Of a DNA stretch of 64,000 nt, positions 47,755 to 58,620 are shown one piece after another (the first letter of the stretch is position 1; the number at the start of each line of letters is the position of its first letter). This stretch comes from Cordilura impudica (Eukaryota; Arthropoda; Insecta; Diptera; Scathophagidae), in the NCBI GenBank assembly GCA_963682025.1, contig OY821518.1, positions 145,330,731-145,394,730 on the forward strand, in the 5' to 3' direction. The position numbers were made by a program, and so were the translations under genes. The notes below the pieces were generated by a model. The model saw only the letters and a list, made by a program, of their open reading frames with translations. It was not told the DNA's origin and searched no databases.

Positions 47755-48657
47755 AAAGAAGTAAAGTAAAGTAAACCTTTATTGAGTCTTTTGAAACATA
47801 TGTTTAGATACAAAGCGACAGTATCAGAAAGGTATATGCTCCTAGAACTATATTCGTATTGTTCTAATATACAATGAAAACTGTAAGTTACGCGTTAAAC
47901 AGAGATGGTTGTTTATAAAAGTATGAGATATTGTAAAAGTATTTAATATTACTGTTTGCTCGCGAAATTAACGGTGACTTGAAATCTGTTAAAAAAAAAT
48001 AAATTAAAAAAAAATTAACACTTATAAAAATTAACAAAACACTATCTGATAGTATGTTACTATGAGGACATCGCAGATTAGTTAGGTGAATCGAGATGTA
48101 TTAAAAGATACAAGTATACATTTACAAATATCGAGTACGTGTAAGTATAAAATAAACAAATATAGATTAGATACAAATGAATGCAATAACAATTCAAAAC
48201 AGGTTCAAAATATCATATATACGTAATTTTCAGCCTCCATATGAGCCAGGTAAAAAAAATCTAAGTAGATGTATTGCGGTTGTGAAAGCCTCGTACAAGA
48301 TACCAATAGGAGATAAGTATCCAGAAGTAATCCAATTAACGTCCTTTTCATATTCAAATATTTCGTTTAAGATGTAGTTGTCGTGAGATACAAGTTTGTC
48401 TACAAATCGCCATTGTAGCGAAAGCGCATATGAACAAAATGGGACCACTGAAGAACTACTATAGATTGTATCATTTGAGTGTCGTTTGTTATATGAAGAG
48501 AAATTCATGTTGATTCATTTCCTAATTATCGTCCTCTCAAAAACTTCCAATTCAATAGCCACAGTAGGAAAAATATTAAACCATATTGGGAAAGCATACG
48601 TAAAAATTGATCTGATGGCTACCTTGTATAGGAGTAATTTTGTATTTTCTGGAAGGC
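47755..48657 (-). pseudogene. LINE 3' end with C-terminal coding remnant
   Basis: Minus strand from about 48657: NTKLLLYKVAIRSIFTYAFP, IWFNIFPTVAIELEVFERTI, then 48508-48230 MNFSSYNKRHSNDTIYSSSS, ..WITSGYLSPIGILYEAF. The KLLLYK..IR...TYA.PIW and EVFERT segments are the C-terminal conserved region of jockey/LOA-group LINEs. It ends near 47780 with AATAAAGG followed by a (TTTAC)n tail at 47761-47777 on the complementary strand, a typical LINE 3' microsatellite tail. 5'-truncated. Confidence 0.7.
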
Positions 48658-48870
48658 ATTAGGAAATATCGCCCAAAAAAAAAAAAAATTAAAAACGCCC
48701 AAATAAAATATTGCCAAAAAAAAAAAAAATGAAAAATCATCCAAAAATAGAGATACGAAATTTCACCAAAAAAAAAAAAAAAAAAAAGAAACGAAAAATC
48801 ACCCAAATATGAACAACGATTTTTTGCCCAAAATAAAAGAAAAATCACTCAAAGTATGAAAAATGTTCTT
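48646..48870. repeat. A-rich repeat with spaced ATC(A/G)CCCAAA motifs
   Basis: Begins GGCATTAGGAAATATCGCCC and then carries repeated GAAAAATCACCCAAA-like words separated by poly(A) runs. A related segment in inverse orientation ends CGATATTTCCTACCGCC at about 57472 (57230-57475). Perhaps a MITE; exact ends unclear. Confidence 0.5.
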
Positions 48871-48879
48871 CATTTTCAA

Positions 48880-49336
48880 ATGAAAACATTCATTGCTTCT
48901 TCAGCAGCTGCGCGACAGTATGGACAGAAGTACTGGTTTAAGCCTTCAGCCAAACTTTTTGCCTGCAATTAAAGTACGCACTCATTGCAGTATTTCAAAT
49001 GACGGCAAGGCAACAATACTGTATTGGGAGATTGCTCCAGGCATATTATGCATTTCGCAGTACTTGAACTTCTGTTGTCTTCATCTGGTGGCTCGTCTTC
49101 AACATCTGTTTCCTTCGATTCACTTTCAAATATATCGTTGTAAGGCTCCCAATCGGTGCATATGTTATTTTTGGTAGATTCCATTCTTGTAAGGAAAGAA
49201 GTAATAGTTATAGTTCCTGCTTCCAAAGCTTCTGTAGCCTCTAATATTAAACGTGTTTTCTCCGCATATGGTCGCCTTATTCTTTTTCCTCCGAGTATGC
49301 CACCACTTTCGACTAAAAGCTTCATAGCCGTGCTTT
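48880..49336 (-). pseudogene. RING-finger (C3HC4-like) C-terminal fragment
   Basis: Minus strand: AMKLLVESGGILGGKRIRRP, YAEKTRLILEATEALEAG, an acidic linker (SESKETDVEDEPPDEDN), then CIICLEQSPNTVLLPCRHLK, YCNECVL, a stop, and in the same neighbourhood LAEGLNQYFCPYCRAAAEEA. The Cys/His pattern C-x2-C, C-x-H, C-x2-C, CPYC fits a RING-HC finger, usually an E3 ubiquitin ligase module. The apparent first 19 residues of the frame come from the adjoining RepA copy, so the N-terminus was lost there. It may be a host gene fragment or part of an unrecognised element. Confidence 0.55.
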
Positions 49337-50090
49337 TCGGTCTAGACCGACTATATGATACCCTATACCATGCCCTATCTCTTAGGCCCAACTAACTGGA
49401 CATAGAAAATAAGCAAAAACCAAATTTGAGTCTGATTTTTATTAATTTTTTTGGCTGCAGATATGAAAAAGTTCATATCGGATGCTATATCTATATGGGA
49501 ACTAGGTCCAAAAATGGACCGATCCTGATCATGTTTGGTAAAGTCTCTTGTATTTTGCAAAAATATATACAAACAAAATCTGAGAAGAATCAGTGCAATA
49601 TTTTTGTTTTTTAATAGATTTAAGTGAAGATCGGGAAGCAGCTCTATATGGGGCCAAAGGGATCATTTTTGGACTACTCATAAATGGACGTAATTAATGC
49701 ATATAAAACCCAATGTAAGTAAGATCTATATGAAATTTGGATCTTATGGCAATTTATGTCGATTTCATAGGGGTAATTTGTATGGGGGCTAGGTCTGAAC
49801 ATAGACCGATTGTCACCAATTTCAATAGCGTTCATCCTATGGCCGATAAAAGCTTATATACCAAATGTCATCAAAACATATTCATATTTGCGACCTGCAG
49901 TTTGATTACAAGCTTTACATGGACACACAGACGGACGGACGGACGGACGGACATTGTTAAATCAACTCAGAAAGTGATTCTGATTCTATCGGTATAATTA
50001 AAGATGGGTCTAGGTCAAATATTTTTGGTTGTTACAAACAGCAGCACAAAGTCATTATACCCAAACCACATAGTGGTATAGGGTATAAAA
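49337..50090 (+). repeat. RepA copy i
   Basis: Starts within the palindrome (TCGGTCTAGACCGA), lacking the first 20 bases of the family, and runs to CCACATAGTGGTATAGGGTATAAAA (broken here for reading: CCACATAGTGG, TATAGGGTATAAAA). The (GGAC)n tract is at 49930-49950. Very similar to copies a and h. Confidence 0.9.
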
Positions 50091-50350
50091 ATTGGTTTCT
50101 TAAATACATCCTCTGAGATTATTTGTAGTTATATATACTAGTATCTAGGTTGAGTATAACTAAGATTCATGAATAATAAAATTATTGAGTCAGGTTTTAC
50201 GTAAAGGGTGGAAATAATCATTTTTAATATTAAAATAATTTTAATATTTTCAATAAATATTTAATAGTAATTGTTTTCTTTAGTTGTTTTTGTTTAATAT
50301 TATTAATAATATAGATAACAACACATAAATACACATAGAGATTTTAATTT
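50091..50350. other. Trailer of Transib-4, no terminus found
   Basis: AT-rich sequence downstream of the Transib-4 stop codon. No heptamer-like end is visible, so the left terminus may have been removed when RepA-i or the RING fragment came to lie here. Confidence 0.35.
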
Positions 50351-52234
50351 ATTCACTTTCATATGCATCGTTAAAAGATTCTTCCTCTTCAAAAGCATCA
50401 ACAGATAACAGTGAAAGAACTTCTTTTGTTATCAAACCTCGAACCGTAAGGGAGTATGACGCAAACTTGCGATAAAATGATCTGAAGAAATAAAGAGTCG
50501 ATTGAAAAGATCTGTATTTGTGTCTATTCTCGATGTTTTTCTCGTAAACAACTCTCTAAATTTCCTCGTGTCCTTATTTCTTGCTTCTTGAGCTTCTTCT
50601 GACAGCTGTCCTATAGGAAGAATGCAAAACCTAATTATGTCTTTTCCATGAAAAAGGATTTTATGGATGCTAACTGGCATAATGTACCATGGGTATTCGT
50701 TTAAGTATAAATTTCGTGTGGCAACAATAAAACTTTCAAAAGCATCTTCATCAATAGGGTAACCACTACTTAAAGTTTCCAAAATAATATGAAATCGATC
50801 AATTAATTCTTTATTGACACCAGTGATTTCTGAACTCTTTTCTGCTGCTCTAAAGAACCGTCTAGCAGTATTACCGTCATTCGTATTACCTCCTTGTTGA
50901 ATATTTTTTTTTCAGCCACTCTGTTGAATATTTTTTTTTTCAGCCACTTTTGATTTATTTTCCGGTCCTCGAGCTTGCCAGGTCATTATAGGAAGCTTAT
51001 ATGATAATGTGTAATACACACTTCATAAAATGGATCCATGAATATAGTGGAGACATTCCAAATATTAAAGATCGTTCATCGACAATTTTGCTTAAAATCA
51101 CAGAAGGTTTATTTAGTTCACACGATTTCGCTCCACGTTTGAGAAGAAGAAGTTACAGATGATAGTGCAGTAAAAATTTTACCGTCTATTACAGTAAGCA
51201 TAAAATTAGACTCAACAAGAAAACTTTGTTCGCCATTTGTGATAAGAGTTGGAGACAAATCTCTAATTTCTTGCTGTACTAAATTAACTTCTTGAGAAAT
51301 CAACTCAGTAGACTCTTTGGTAAAAACAAACTTGATTGGACGGCAGTATCTTGTAGATGAAGGAGTAGGATTTTGCCATACAGTTATTTTTCTTTGTGTA
51401 GAGCTCAAATTCATTTGAATAGGAACCATTGAAATACTAAATAAACTTTCTGTTTATAATGCTTTTGCTGAGCCCCATCGCATCCCTATTTTATCAAAAT
51501 ATTAAGACGATTTTCATCAGTTTTCACTTCATCAATACCGATTAAAACCTCTTGTTGAGCCAAACAAATCCTTTAAATAGTATGATTCACTGATGACTGG
51601 AGTGAAATTTTTGCATGCATCTCAGTGATTTCTTTTGCAGCTAGATAACATTTTTTCTTAGCTTGTTGAACATTATTGTAGAAAGGAAAAAGATTTTTGC
51701 ATTTTGCGTTGAATTTTAGCCGAATAATGTATGGATGTTTCGATATATTAGCATCAACCATTAAAGATAAGGCTTCATCGGAAGAAAGCCTCCCTAAAGG
51801 TACAGGCTCAGAGCTAAATCTCTTACATATTTTTTTCACTTCCGTACCTTTACTGGATGACGCTTCCGACAGATCTTTGACAAGTCTGGCGGAATCTCGC
51901 TTTCCCATTTTGCGAAACATTTGCTCACTAGCTTTAATAATTTCTCGATGGTCAGCTGAATCTAAAATACTTTGTATATTTCTTGTTTTCGATTTTTCAC
52001 TATAGTCATCAAAGTTTTTCGGTTTTCTTCCAGCTTTTTTACAACTTTTCGGTGGTACACTTACAGGCAATACCTACGGTTCATTAAGCCAAACTGAATT
52101 TGATGTTAAGAAACGGTCACGATATCTTCTACTTTTTATCCATTTTTCTGCTATCTTAAAACAAATAATATATGTATTTTGGGAGTTTTTACCCATTCTT
52201 CAAAAATTTCCTTTCGCGAAAGAGTGGAGGTCAT
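50351..52234 (-). pseudogene. Transib-4 transposase (RAG1-like), decayed
   Basis: Minus strand. ATG 52234 begins MTSTLSRKEIFEEWVKTP; a TAG near 52072 precedes VLPVSVPPKSCKKAGRKPKN, FDDYSEKSKTRN. The first Asp is in GCDGAQQKHYKQKV (near 51478-51484, in a frame not long enough to stand alone), the second in MLTVIDGKIFTALSS. The zinc CxxC is damaged, followed by LIFGMSPLYSWIHFMKCVL and WQARG, as in Transib-1. H-x4-H is in IHKILFHG and the candidate Glu in EEAQEARNKDTRKFR (50782-50432). The last codons, in another frame, are VDAFEEEESFNDAYESE ending at 50351. Several frameshifts and a 29-bp tandem duplication near 50896-50950. Closer to Transib-1 than to Transib-2 and -3. Confidence 0.88.
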
Positions 52235-52776
52235 ACTGGAAAAGTGAAAAAAATGTATGGCGGTCGCAAAAATGCGCAAAATGTTTTTGATTTATCTTAA
52301 GATGTTTTCGAAGATTAACCCAAATATAATTTTAGACCGGAACTATCCGGAATAAACAGCTTTAGCTCTACTTGAAAAAAGGAAATATTTTATTTTTGCA
52401 CTTTTTGAACTTCTCACAAAAAAAATATTTTTTTAATACTTATAATGGAAATAATTACAAGAAAATTGTAATATATTTCCACCAAATGGAGCTGAATAAC
52501 AATAAAGAAAATTATGACAATAAAGTCACCGTAGCCTTTTTAATCATTAACCAAAGTCACACAAAAAATACGCTTCCCTTTGAAATCTGAATACACGTGT
52601 TAACAACAACTGAATTTAAAGCTTACTTTTTTCCTATTCAGAGCTAAAAACAAAAAAACAAAAATATGAATTACAGTTACCTATTGTATTGAGAAGCTCA
52701 CTAAATGATCAGAAAGAATGTTGCCAGACATTTTTTTTTTAATTTTGTCCAGCCAGATTTATGACTTACCACAGTG
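50351..52776 (-). mobile_element. Transib-4, RAG1-like element of another family
   Basis: Probable right terminus, read on the minus strand from 52776: CACTGTGGTAAGTCATAAAT, CTGG, CTGGACAAAATTA, in which the A-rich block lies 21 bp inside the heptamer. TGAAC follows at 52777 as a possible duplication. The left terminus is not found. Contains the gene at 50351-52234. Confidence 0.7.
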
Positions 52777-52949
52777 TGAACCTTAGTGTTTTGCGTTTGG
52801 AAATTTTTTTAAAGAACTTTGCAATGCAGTCTCAAAGTCGGTCATGAAACTGTATGCCTCCAAATTATTATTTATTATTGTGTTATTTGGCTAATATCCT
52901 TTTGTTTGTTTTATTTCAACATAAGCTAATACGGCCTAAGATTTTTAAT

Positions 52950-53110
52950 GTAAATAAAACTGCATTTAAATTACATTTCTTTCCGACGTTTCGTCAATTC
53001 TTTGTTGACTTTCTCAAGGAAATTAGTAACATGAGTATTATTTATCACATTTAAAAATGAATTTAATTTACATCCAACATAAACAACAGAAATTACATTG
53101 AACATAATAT
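52950..53110 (-). repeat. Penelope-type terminal repeat remnant, copy 1
   Basis: About 160 bp that recur inverted at 56690-56860. On the minus strand they contain CTTGAGAAAGTCAACAAAGA, ATTGACGAAACGTCGGAAAG. The GACGAAACGTCGG motif is shared (GTCGAAACGTCGG) with the 3' flank of the Penelope-like fragment at 40290-40800. Classification as a Penelope-like terminal repeat is inference. Confidence 0.45.
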
Positions 53111-53433
53111 CACAGTCTGTGATACTTGAAAAAAGTATTACAGTCTGTGATATTATTTTAAGCTGAGTACTTGTTATAAATTTTAAGCTGAGTACTTGTT
53201 ATTAATATACTAGTTGATTGTATGGAGCCTAGGCGCCCGTTTAAAAATTATGAATAAAACAGTTTAAATTTAAATAGACGAAAAATTTATAATAAATTAT
53301 ATTTCTTTTAATATAGTAGTAAACTGAAAATTATATTGTTACATATGTATGTAGATATGAAAAAAGATTGTGTTTGTAGAAATTGTATACATAAGTATCA
53401 AAACAGGTAAGAAATATTTGGCAAAAAAGTTTT

Positions 53434-53784
53434 TCAATTTAGAATCTCTTGAAAAACTATATTTCGTGTGAAATATCGTTGGTCATTTAATAGTTTTCCT
53501 TGCTGTGGGTTCGATTGAATACGTATCTTAACTTGGCTTGCAACTTTTGATCGTGACAAAGCCACATACAGTTGGCCGTGTGAAAATACCGCGGTCTCCA
53601 AATTAATGCCAACGTAATCAAATGACTGGCCTTGAGCCTTGTTTATGGTAATAGCGAATGCAGGAGTTACTGGAAACTGGCGGCATTTTAATATGAAAGG
53701 TAATGTGGTGTCGGTTGGGGCGAGATCAATCCGAGGACTTAGAACCGTATCATTTTGGTCAGCGTTACAGAATTTGTCAGTCAC
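53434..53784 (-). pseudogene. Helitron Pif1-like helicase C-terminal fragment
   Basis: MTDKFCNADQNDTVLSPRID, then KCRQFPVTPAFAITINKAQG, QSFDYVGINLETAVFSHGQL and YVALSRSKVASQVKI: the last helicase motifs, as in 2045-2412 with a handful of substitutions. The stop follows FQEILN, earlier than in copy A. Fragment only; inactive. Confidence 0.85.
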
Positions 53785-54032
53785 TGAGTCAGGGATCAGC
53801 GTAAATATATTTAAGATATTACTCGGCCTTCACACGTTAAATTTTTGGCTTTCACACTTTTTTTACTCTTTTTTACTAAACAATCATACGTTTCAATTCT
53901 CTCCTTCAATTTTTCAATGGGACAGTTGCTTAACAATTTTTTGAATATTGGATGTGTGATCATATTGACTTGAACATGGGAAGGTCGGGTAAAGTGAGGA
54001 GATTGGAGATTCCCAAAATTATTAAAATTTAA

Positions 54033-54684
54033 TACAATGGAGTTCTCCTATAACGAACCCTGGTTGTAATAAATTTTTGTTTATAGCGAAGAATTTCTTC
54101 GGTCCCAAGAGTTTTAATCACATTTTTCATACAAATTGCTTCTCTTACAGCAAACAGTGGTTATATCAAACTTTTGACTTTAACAAACAAATTTTTTTTT
54201 TCATTTCAGAATTTTCATATATTTTATATATTTAAAAAAAATTAATTTCAATTTAATTTAATTTTATTTTCATTTAATTTTAATACAAAACAAAAACTTC
54301 GATTTTCAAATGAAGTTTTGTAAAAGGTCCTTTTATGTATATTTTCGTAAAAGCTTGCCAGTAGCCAACCTTTGCTTTGTACTTTCTGCTTCTATACATA
54401 AGGAGTTTTTAATATTATATGATTTTAAAAAAATATTTTATTTTGATAGAAACTCGGTAATTTTAGTCTTATTAAGACAAACAATTAATATGTATCTTTC
54501 TAGTAATTTAATTTATGTTTTATAACTTTATAAAATGCCCCAAAATAAATAAACTTTTTCAACTAAAAACACTTTTTAAACCTTTCGGACAAATCAAAAA
54601 AATGCTACGGTTATAACGAACTTAGTCTATAAGGAACTAATTTGGCCGGTCCCGCCGAGTTCGCTATAACCTAACTCCATTTTA
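54033..54684. mobile_element. MITE inside Helitron B, same insertion as in copy A
   Basis: CAATGGAGTTCTCCTATAAC at the left and the matching inverted GTTCGC..AACTCCATT at the right, with TA at the outer edges. Occupies the same site as 1094-1747 in copy A. Confidence 0.5.
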
Positions 54685-55963
54685 TTGCAGAAAAATAGAA
54701 TAGCATAGAAAAAAAAAAAAACGTTTTAGAGCGAGGTTCCTAAAGGTTTCTTAAGGGGGGTAAGGTTTGGGAAATAAAAAAATCGAAACGCGTTTCAAAG
54801 GTGCCATGTTTCCTGTGGTAGTGACGAAGAGTTTTTAAAAATTTTTTTTTTTTGGCAGCATTTTGAAATGAAAAACGATTTTTGCTATAAAATTTAGGGA
54901 ATTTGTTGTTAAAAAATGGGAAAGAAAATGGAATTAAAAAACCCTTCGTGGTTACCTGATGATTTATGTGTCGATATAGTGTCTAAAATTACAAAAGAAT
55001 CGGTCAAGTAGATTTTGAGTTATGATGCTGACGGACTTCGAATTTATATACTATGATTTATATACTATATACCGTATGAGGCCGGTCGCTGAAAACGCTG
55101 TATCTTCTTAAGTTTTGCTCTGATTTATTTAAAATTTTGATACAACACTCTCGATATATTGTGCATTCAGAAAGAGAAATGCAAAAAAAGTTTTAAAACC
55201 TGCCACCCTTAAAGAAGTGCAAAAACCAATACACCTACAAAAAAAGGAAAAAAAAATTTTCATATGTCATCATAAATGTGAACTGTAAAAAGCGAACATT
55301 TTTTCCACTTATCTATAAATCCAAAAAAAAAAAAAAAAACAAAAATAAGGGCGTTTTAGTTTAACTTAAAAACAAAATTATTATTCCAAATCGCCTTTAA
55401 TTCTTCTATGATAATTTCAATAAATTATTCAAATTAAAATCTTATATATACCTATTTACGTAATTTATGTTTGTCTAAATTTTTTGAAAGCAAATTATGC
55501 AAAAATTAATATTATGAGTGAAAAAAAATTATTTTCCGACCTCTCTTCTGAAATTACAATGTAATTTAATTAAGCAAAGTCAGAATAATTTAAATTTTAA
55601 ACTTAATATTGCACTATTTTTTTCAAGTGCTTTTCAATACAGAGCTTTAAACGAAATCATACGTTGGACAACAACAAAATCCACATTGAAGATCTCTTTT
55701 TTCTCAAATATTTATCAAAAAAAGTATATTCTTTGGTAAGTGCTGGCCATCAGAGAACCTGAGCGAAAGCACTCTTAACAATTCAAAACAATTTTGAGAT
55801 GAAAAACAAAACCGACAAACGGTAAAGTTTAGTTTGATAAAAAAAAATTATGTATGTGTATCGGACGACGTTAAATGAGAAAAATAAAAATGTTTAAAAT
55901 TTGCTTCATTACTTCATTCCATATGTAACACGAAATCTGCATATGTAGTGCTATTGTCGTTAG

Positions 55964-56521
55964 CAGTGCTGCTAATTTTGACAACTTATTTTAATTTCGA
56001 CGATTTTTCAATTTGTTAAAATGATTTTAAATTTTCAGTAGTATAAAAATTGGGATTTCAAGGGTTAACAATTAATGGGTTGTAAACCGAAAACTGATAG
56101 TTTTAGTTCAGTGTAAATGTAAATTACAAAATATGTATAGATTTAATTCTGGGTCAAGTCGTTTCAAAATGGAAATACCTTGAATAGCATCTCCATTTAA
56201 GATTTAAGTTTTAATTACGGCTATACTTTAAACCTATATTATATGTTTCAGCTATAGATAAATGTCAATGAAATTATTTAGTTGATTGCTGTGTTAAATT
56301 TTTTTCGTTGAAATTTCACCGCTAATACATTTTTATATATAGAAATAACCAATGCTGTAATAATATTCGTAATATGAGTGATATAAATAAATTTTATTGC
56401 TTCCTTTTGTAATATTTTTTCGAGTTTTATAAGCGGTAAAATTTTTTGTTTTAAAAATGACAATTTTGGCGATATAGTTTCCAAAATTGTAGATTTTCAG
56501 AAGATTTTATTAGCAGCACTG
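55964..56521. mobile_element. hAT-like MITE, CAGTGCTGCTAAT ends
   Basis: CAGTGCTGCTAATTTTGAC at the left and, inverted, CAGTGCTGCTAATAAAATC at the right. Flanks GTCGTTAG (55956-55963) and GTCGGTAA (56522-56529) agree at six of eight positions, consistent with an 8-bp hAT duplication that has decayed. 558 bp, no transposase. Confidence 0.7.
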
Positions 56522-56635
56522 GTCGGTAACAAAGAAGAGAGAAAATTGTGTGTGGGTTTGTATAAAATGAGAAAGATTAAATTTTGTTTGTGTATTTCCC
56601 ATAGCTTTGTAGGTAGTGCTATGTGTGTGTATTAT

Positions 56636-56702
56636 TTCAGCGTTACAGAATCAGTCAGTCAGTCAGTGAGTCAGGGATCAGCGTAAATATATATAAGATG
56701 TT
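56636..56702 (-). repeat. Short Helitron-related piece with (GTCA)n
   Basis: GCGTTACAGAATCAGTCAGT...GAGTCAGGGATCAGCGTAAA parallels the block upstream of the helicase fragments (about 1993-2055 complement, and 53760-53820), including the TCAG/GACT microsatellite. Orientation as in copy B. Confidence 0.6.
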
Positions 56703-56860
56703 CAATGTAATTTTTGTTGTTTATGTTGGATGTAAATTAAATTCATTTTTAAATGTGATAAATAATACTCATGTTACTAATTTCCTTGAGAAAGTCAACA
56801 AAGAATTGACGAAACGTCGGTAAGAAATGTAATTTAAATGCAGTATTATTTATGTAATTG
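56690..56860 (+). repeat. Penelope-type terminal repeat remnant, copy 2
   Basis: Inverse copy of 52950-53110, with ACTCATGTTACTAATTTCCT, TGAGAAAGTCAACAAAG, AATTGACGAAACGTCGG and GAAATGTAATTTAAATGCAG. Confidence 0.45.
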
Positions 56861-57547
56861 AATAGATGGTCGTAGCACTTTTTGGTTTTTTTTATCCATT
56901 AAAAAACAATAAGCGTTTTTAAAGTTATTTGTAAGATATAATGATTCATTTTGTTTCTTGCGTTTGACCAAAGCGCCGCAGATCATTTTTAGTTTCCGTT
57001 TATAAATTTCTTTATGCGCTTTATGCGATTTTTCCCCGAAAAATTTTTAATTTTGTCCAAAAATCGCGCGATTTTTTTTAAAAATTTTTCATTTTCAGTT
57101 TGTTTCTGTACTTATATTTTATGTCCAAAGTATTTACAACCAAACAAAACTAATCCTTCTCATTTATGGATAAAGACGTACATACTTTTTCATCAAAGTA
57201 ATGAACATGAATTACCAACAGTTGTTTGAAAACTCCAAATGGAACAATTTTGGCCCATGTTTCATATGTTATTTCTTGGTGATTTTTCGTAATGAAAAAT
57301 TACCCAATTTCATTAAACGAAATTAAGCCCAAAAATAACAAAAAAAAACCCAATAAATTTGGGTGTTTCTTCATATGAAATTTAACCCAATTTTGTATGG
57401 AATTTTTTGGGCGATTTTTCATTTATTTTTTTTTTTGAGATTTTTCTTTGGCGATATTTCCTACCGCCTTTCTGGAAGATGTCTGCTATTTAGTAAGCTG
57501 GAAAACATGCCCGCAATCTGTTTCGCCTTGGCTGGGAGCATCGTGCC

Positions 57548-58135
57548 ATGGTTGTTAAATATATGATGTTGTTTTTAAATGATATATTAATACCCTTAAG
57601 GGCTAGAAGACGGCGCTTGATTTCTGGACCACAAACATTCAATAACATTATTCGCTATATCTTTGGATTAAGAAAATTTAATCATGTACACATGTCTTTT
57701 GACAACCATATTAAATTCAAAAACATTATATTCCTACATAAAATTGTTATAACAAAGGCTCTAAAATATCTTTTTGAACGATTGAACTTCGCAAGATCTT
57801 CCAGTGGAAATCGAATAATTCAATTTAAATACCGGGAGCATGCCTCTGAATGTCAATTTTTATTCTAACTATTCGTCTCGGGAACCAACTTCCTAATGTT
57901 ATATAAAATACATGCAACGCCATAGGGTTTAGGAAATTACTATATCAATACTTTAATTGATTTTATTTGATTTTTTAATGTTTTTCAACTGTAATTTATA
58001 ATATTTTAAATTTAGATTAAGAGTTACTGATGTTAACTATAATAAATAACTTATCTGATTCCATTACTGTAGTTTATAATATAATGTGTATTGTTATAAT
58101 GGAAAATCAAATTTAATAAATAAATATAAAAAAAA
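57548..58135 (+). pseudogene. LINE C-terminal fragment with A-rich tail
   Basis: 57548-57868 encodes TFNNIIRYIFGLRKFNHVHM, HIKFKNIIFLHKIVI and RLNFARSSSGNRI, parallel to the C-terminal part of the LINE at 29576-29968 (NNIVRYVFSIRKFEHI; RFARSQRG). Ends with AATTTAATAAATAAATATAA and poly(A) at about 58135. 5'-truncated. Confidence 0.7.
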
Positions 58136-58139
58136 ATTC

Positions 58140-58620
58140 AAACCTCGGACATTTCCACGAGGCATTCCTAATGCATATTGCCTCCGATTTAGCAGCATTG
58201 ATTTTGATGGCCCCAGGTTTCGTAATAAGTACTAATTATTTGAAGATGATGGGCTGACTTTGTAAAACACTTTTAGGTGATTTTTCGTGAGAAAAGATTA
58301 GATAATCAACCGCATATAAAATTGCCATTGAATCAGTCGTTTCGTGTGAAAAATCGTTTTAAAAAAGGTTGAATAGAATTGGAGCTAAAATACTGCCTTG
58401 TGGGACACCACTTTTTACAGGTCCAAAATCAGAAAAGGAGTTGTTGATTTATATACCAAATTCACGTTGGCAAAAGTAGGTATTAATTAATCTTAGAAGA
58501 AATGGGTCAATACCAAGATACAGTATACCTTTATGATAAGCAGTGTCAAATGCTTTTTGGATATCCAATAAAATTGCAACAGTAGATGTTTGATTTCTGG
58601 GCAATTCCGTATGTGACGGA
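58140..58620 (-). pseudogene. LINE reverse transcriptase fragment
   Basis: Minus strand: STVAILLDIQKAFDTAYHKG (first catalytic block; AFD retained), IDPFLLRLINTYFCQREFGI, VKSGVPQGSILAPILFN (template-grip block), and ILYAVDYLIFS, a decayed YADD. No long open frame. Followed immediately at 58135 by the tail of the opposite-strand LINE. Confidence 0.72.

Larger units (their letters stand above)
53210..55645 (-). mobile_element. Helitron remnant B, inverted relative of remnant A
   Basis: Read on the minus strand it parallels window bases 1-2597 throughout and ends ...ACGGGCGCCTAGGC, TCCATACAATCAA, CTAG at 53210, followed by T. The terminal hairpin has one mismatch here, in contrast to copy A. 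Similarity runs to 55645, where copy A leaves the window, so the 5' end may extend further. It contains the shared MITE (about 54033-54684). Confidence 0.82.

Noticed and set aside
48969..49391. Full 140-codon minus frame as one protein with a RING finger
   Set aside because: Its first 19 or so codons derive from the RepA copy at 49337; only the later part can belong to the RING protein.
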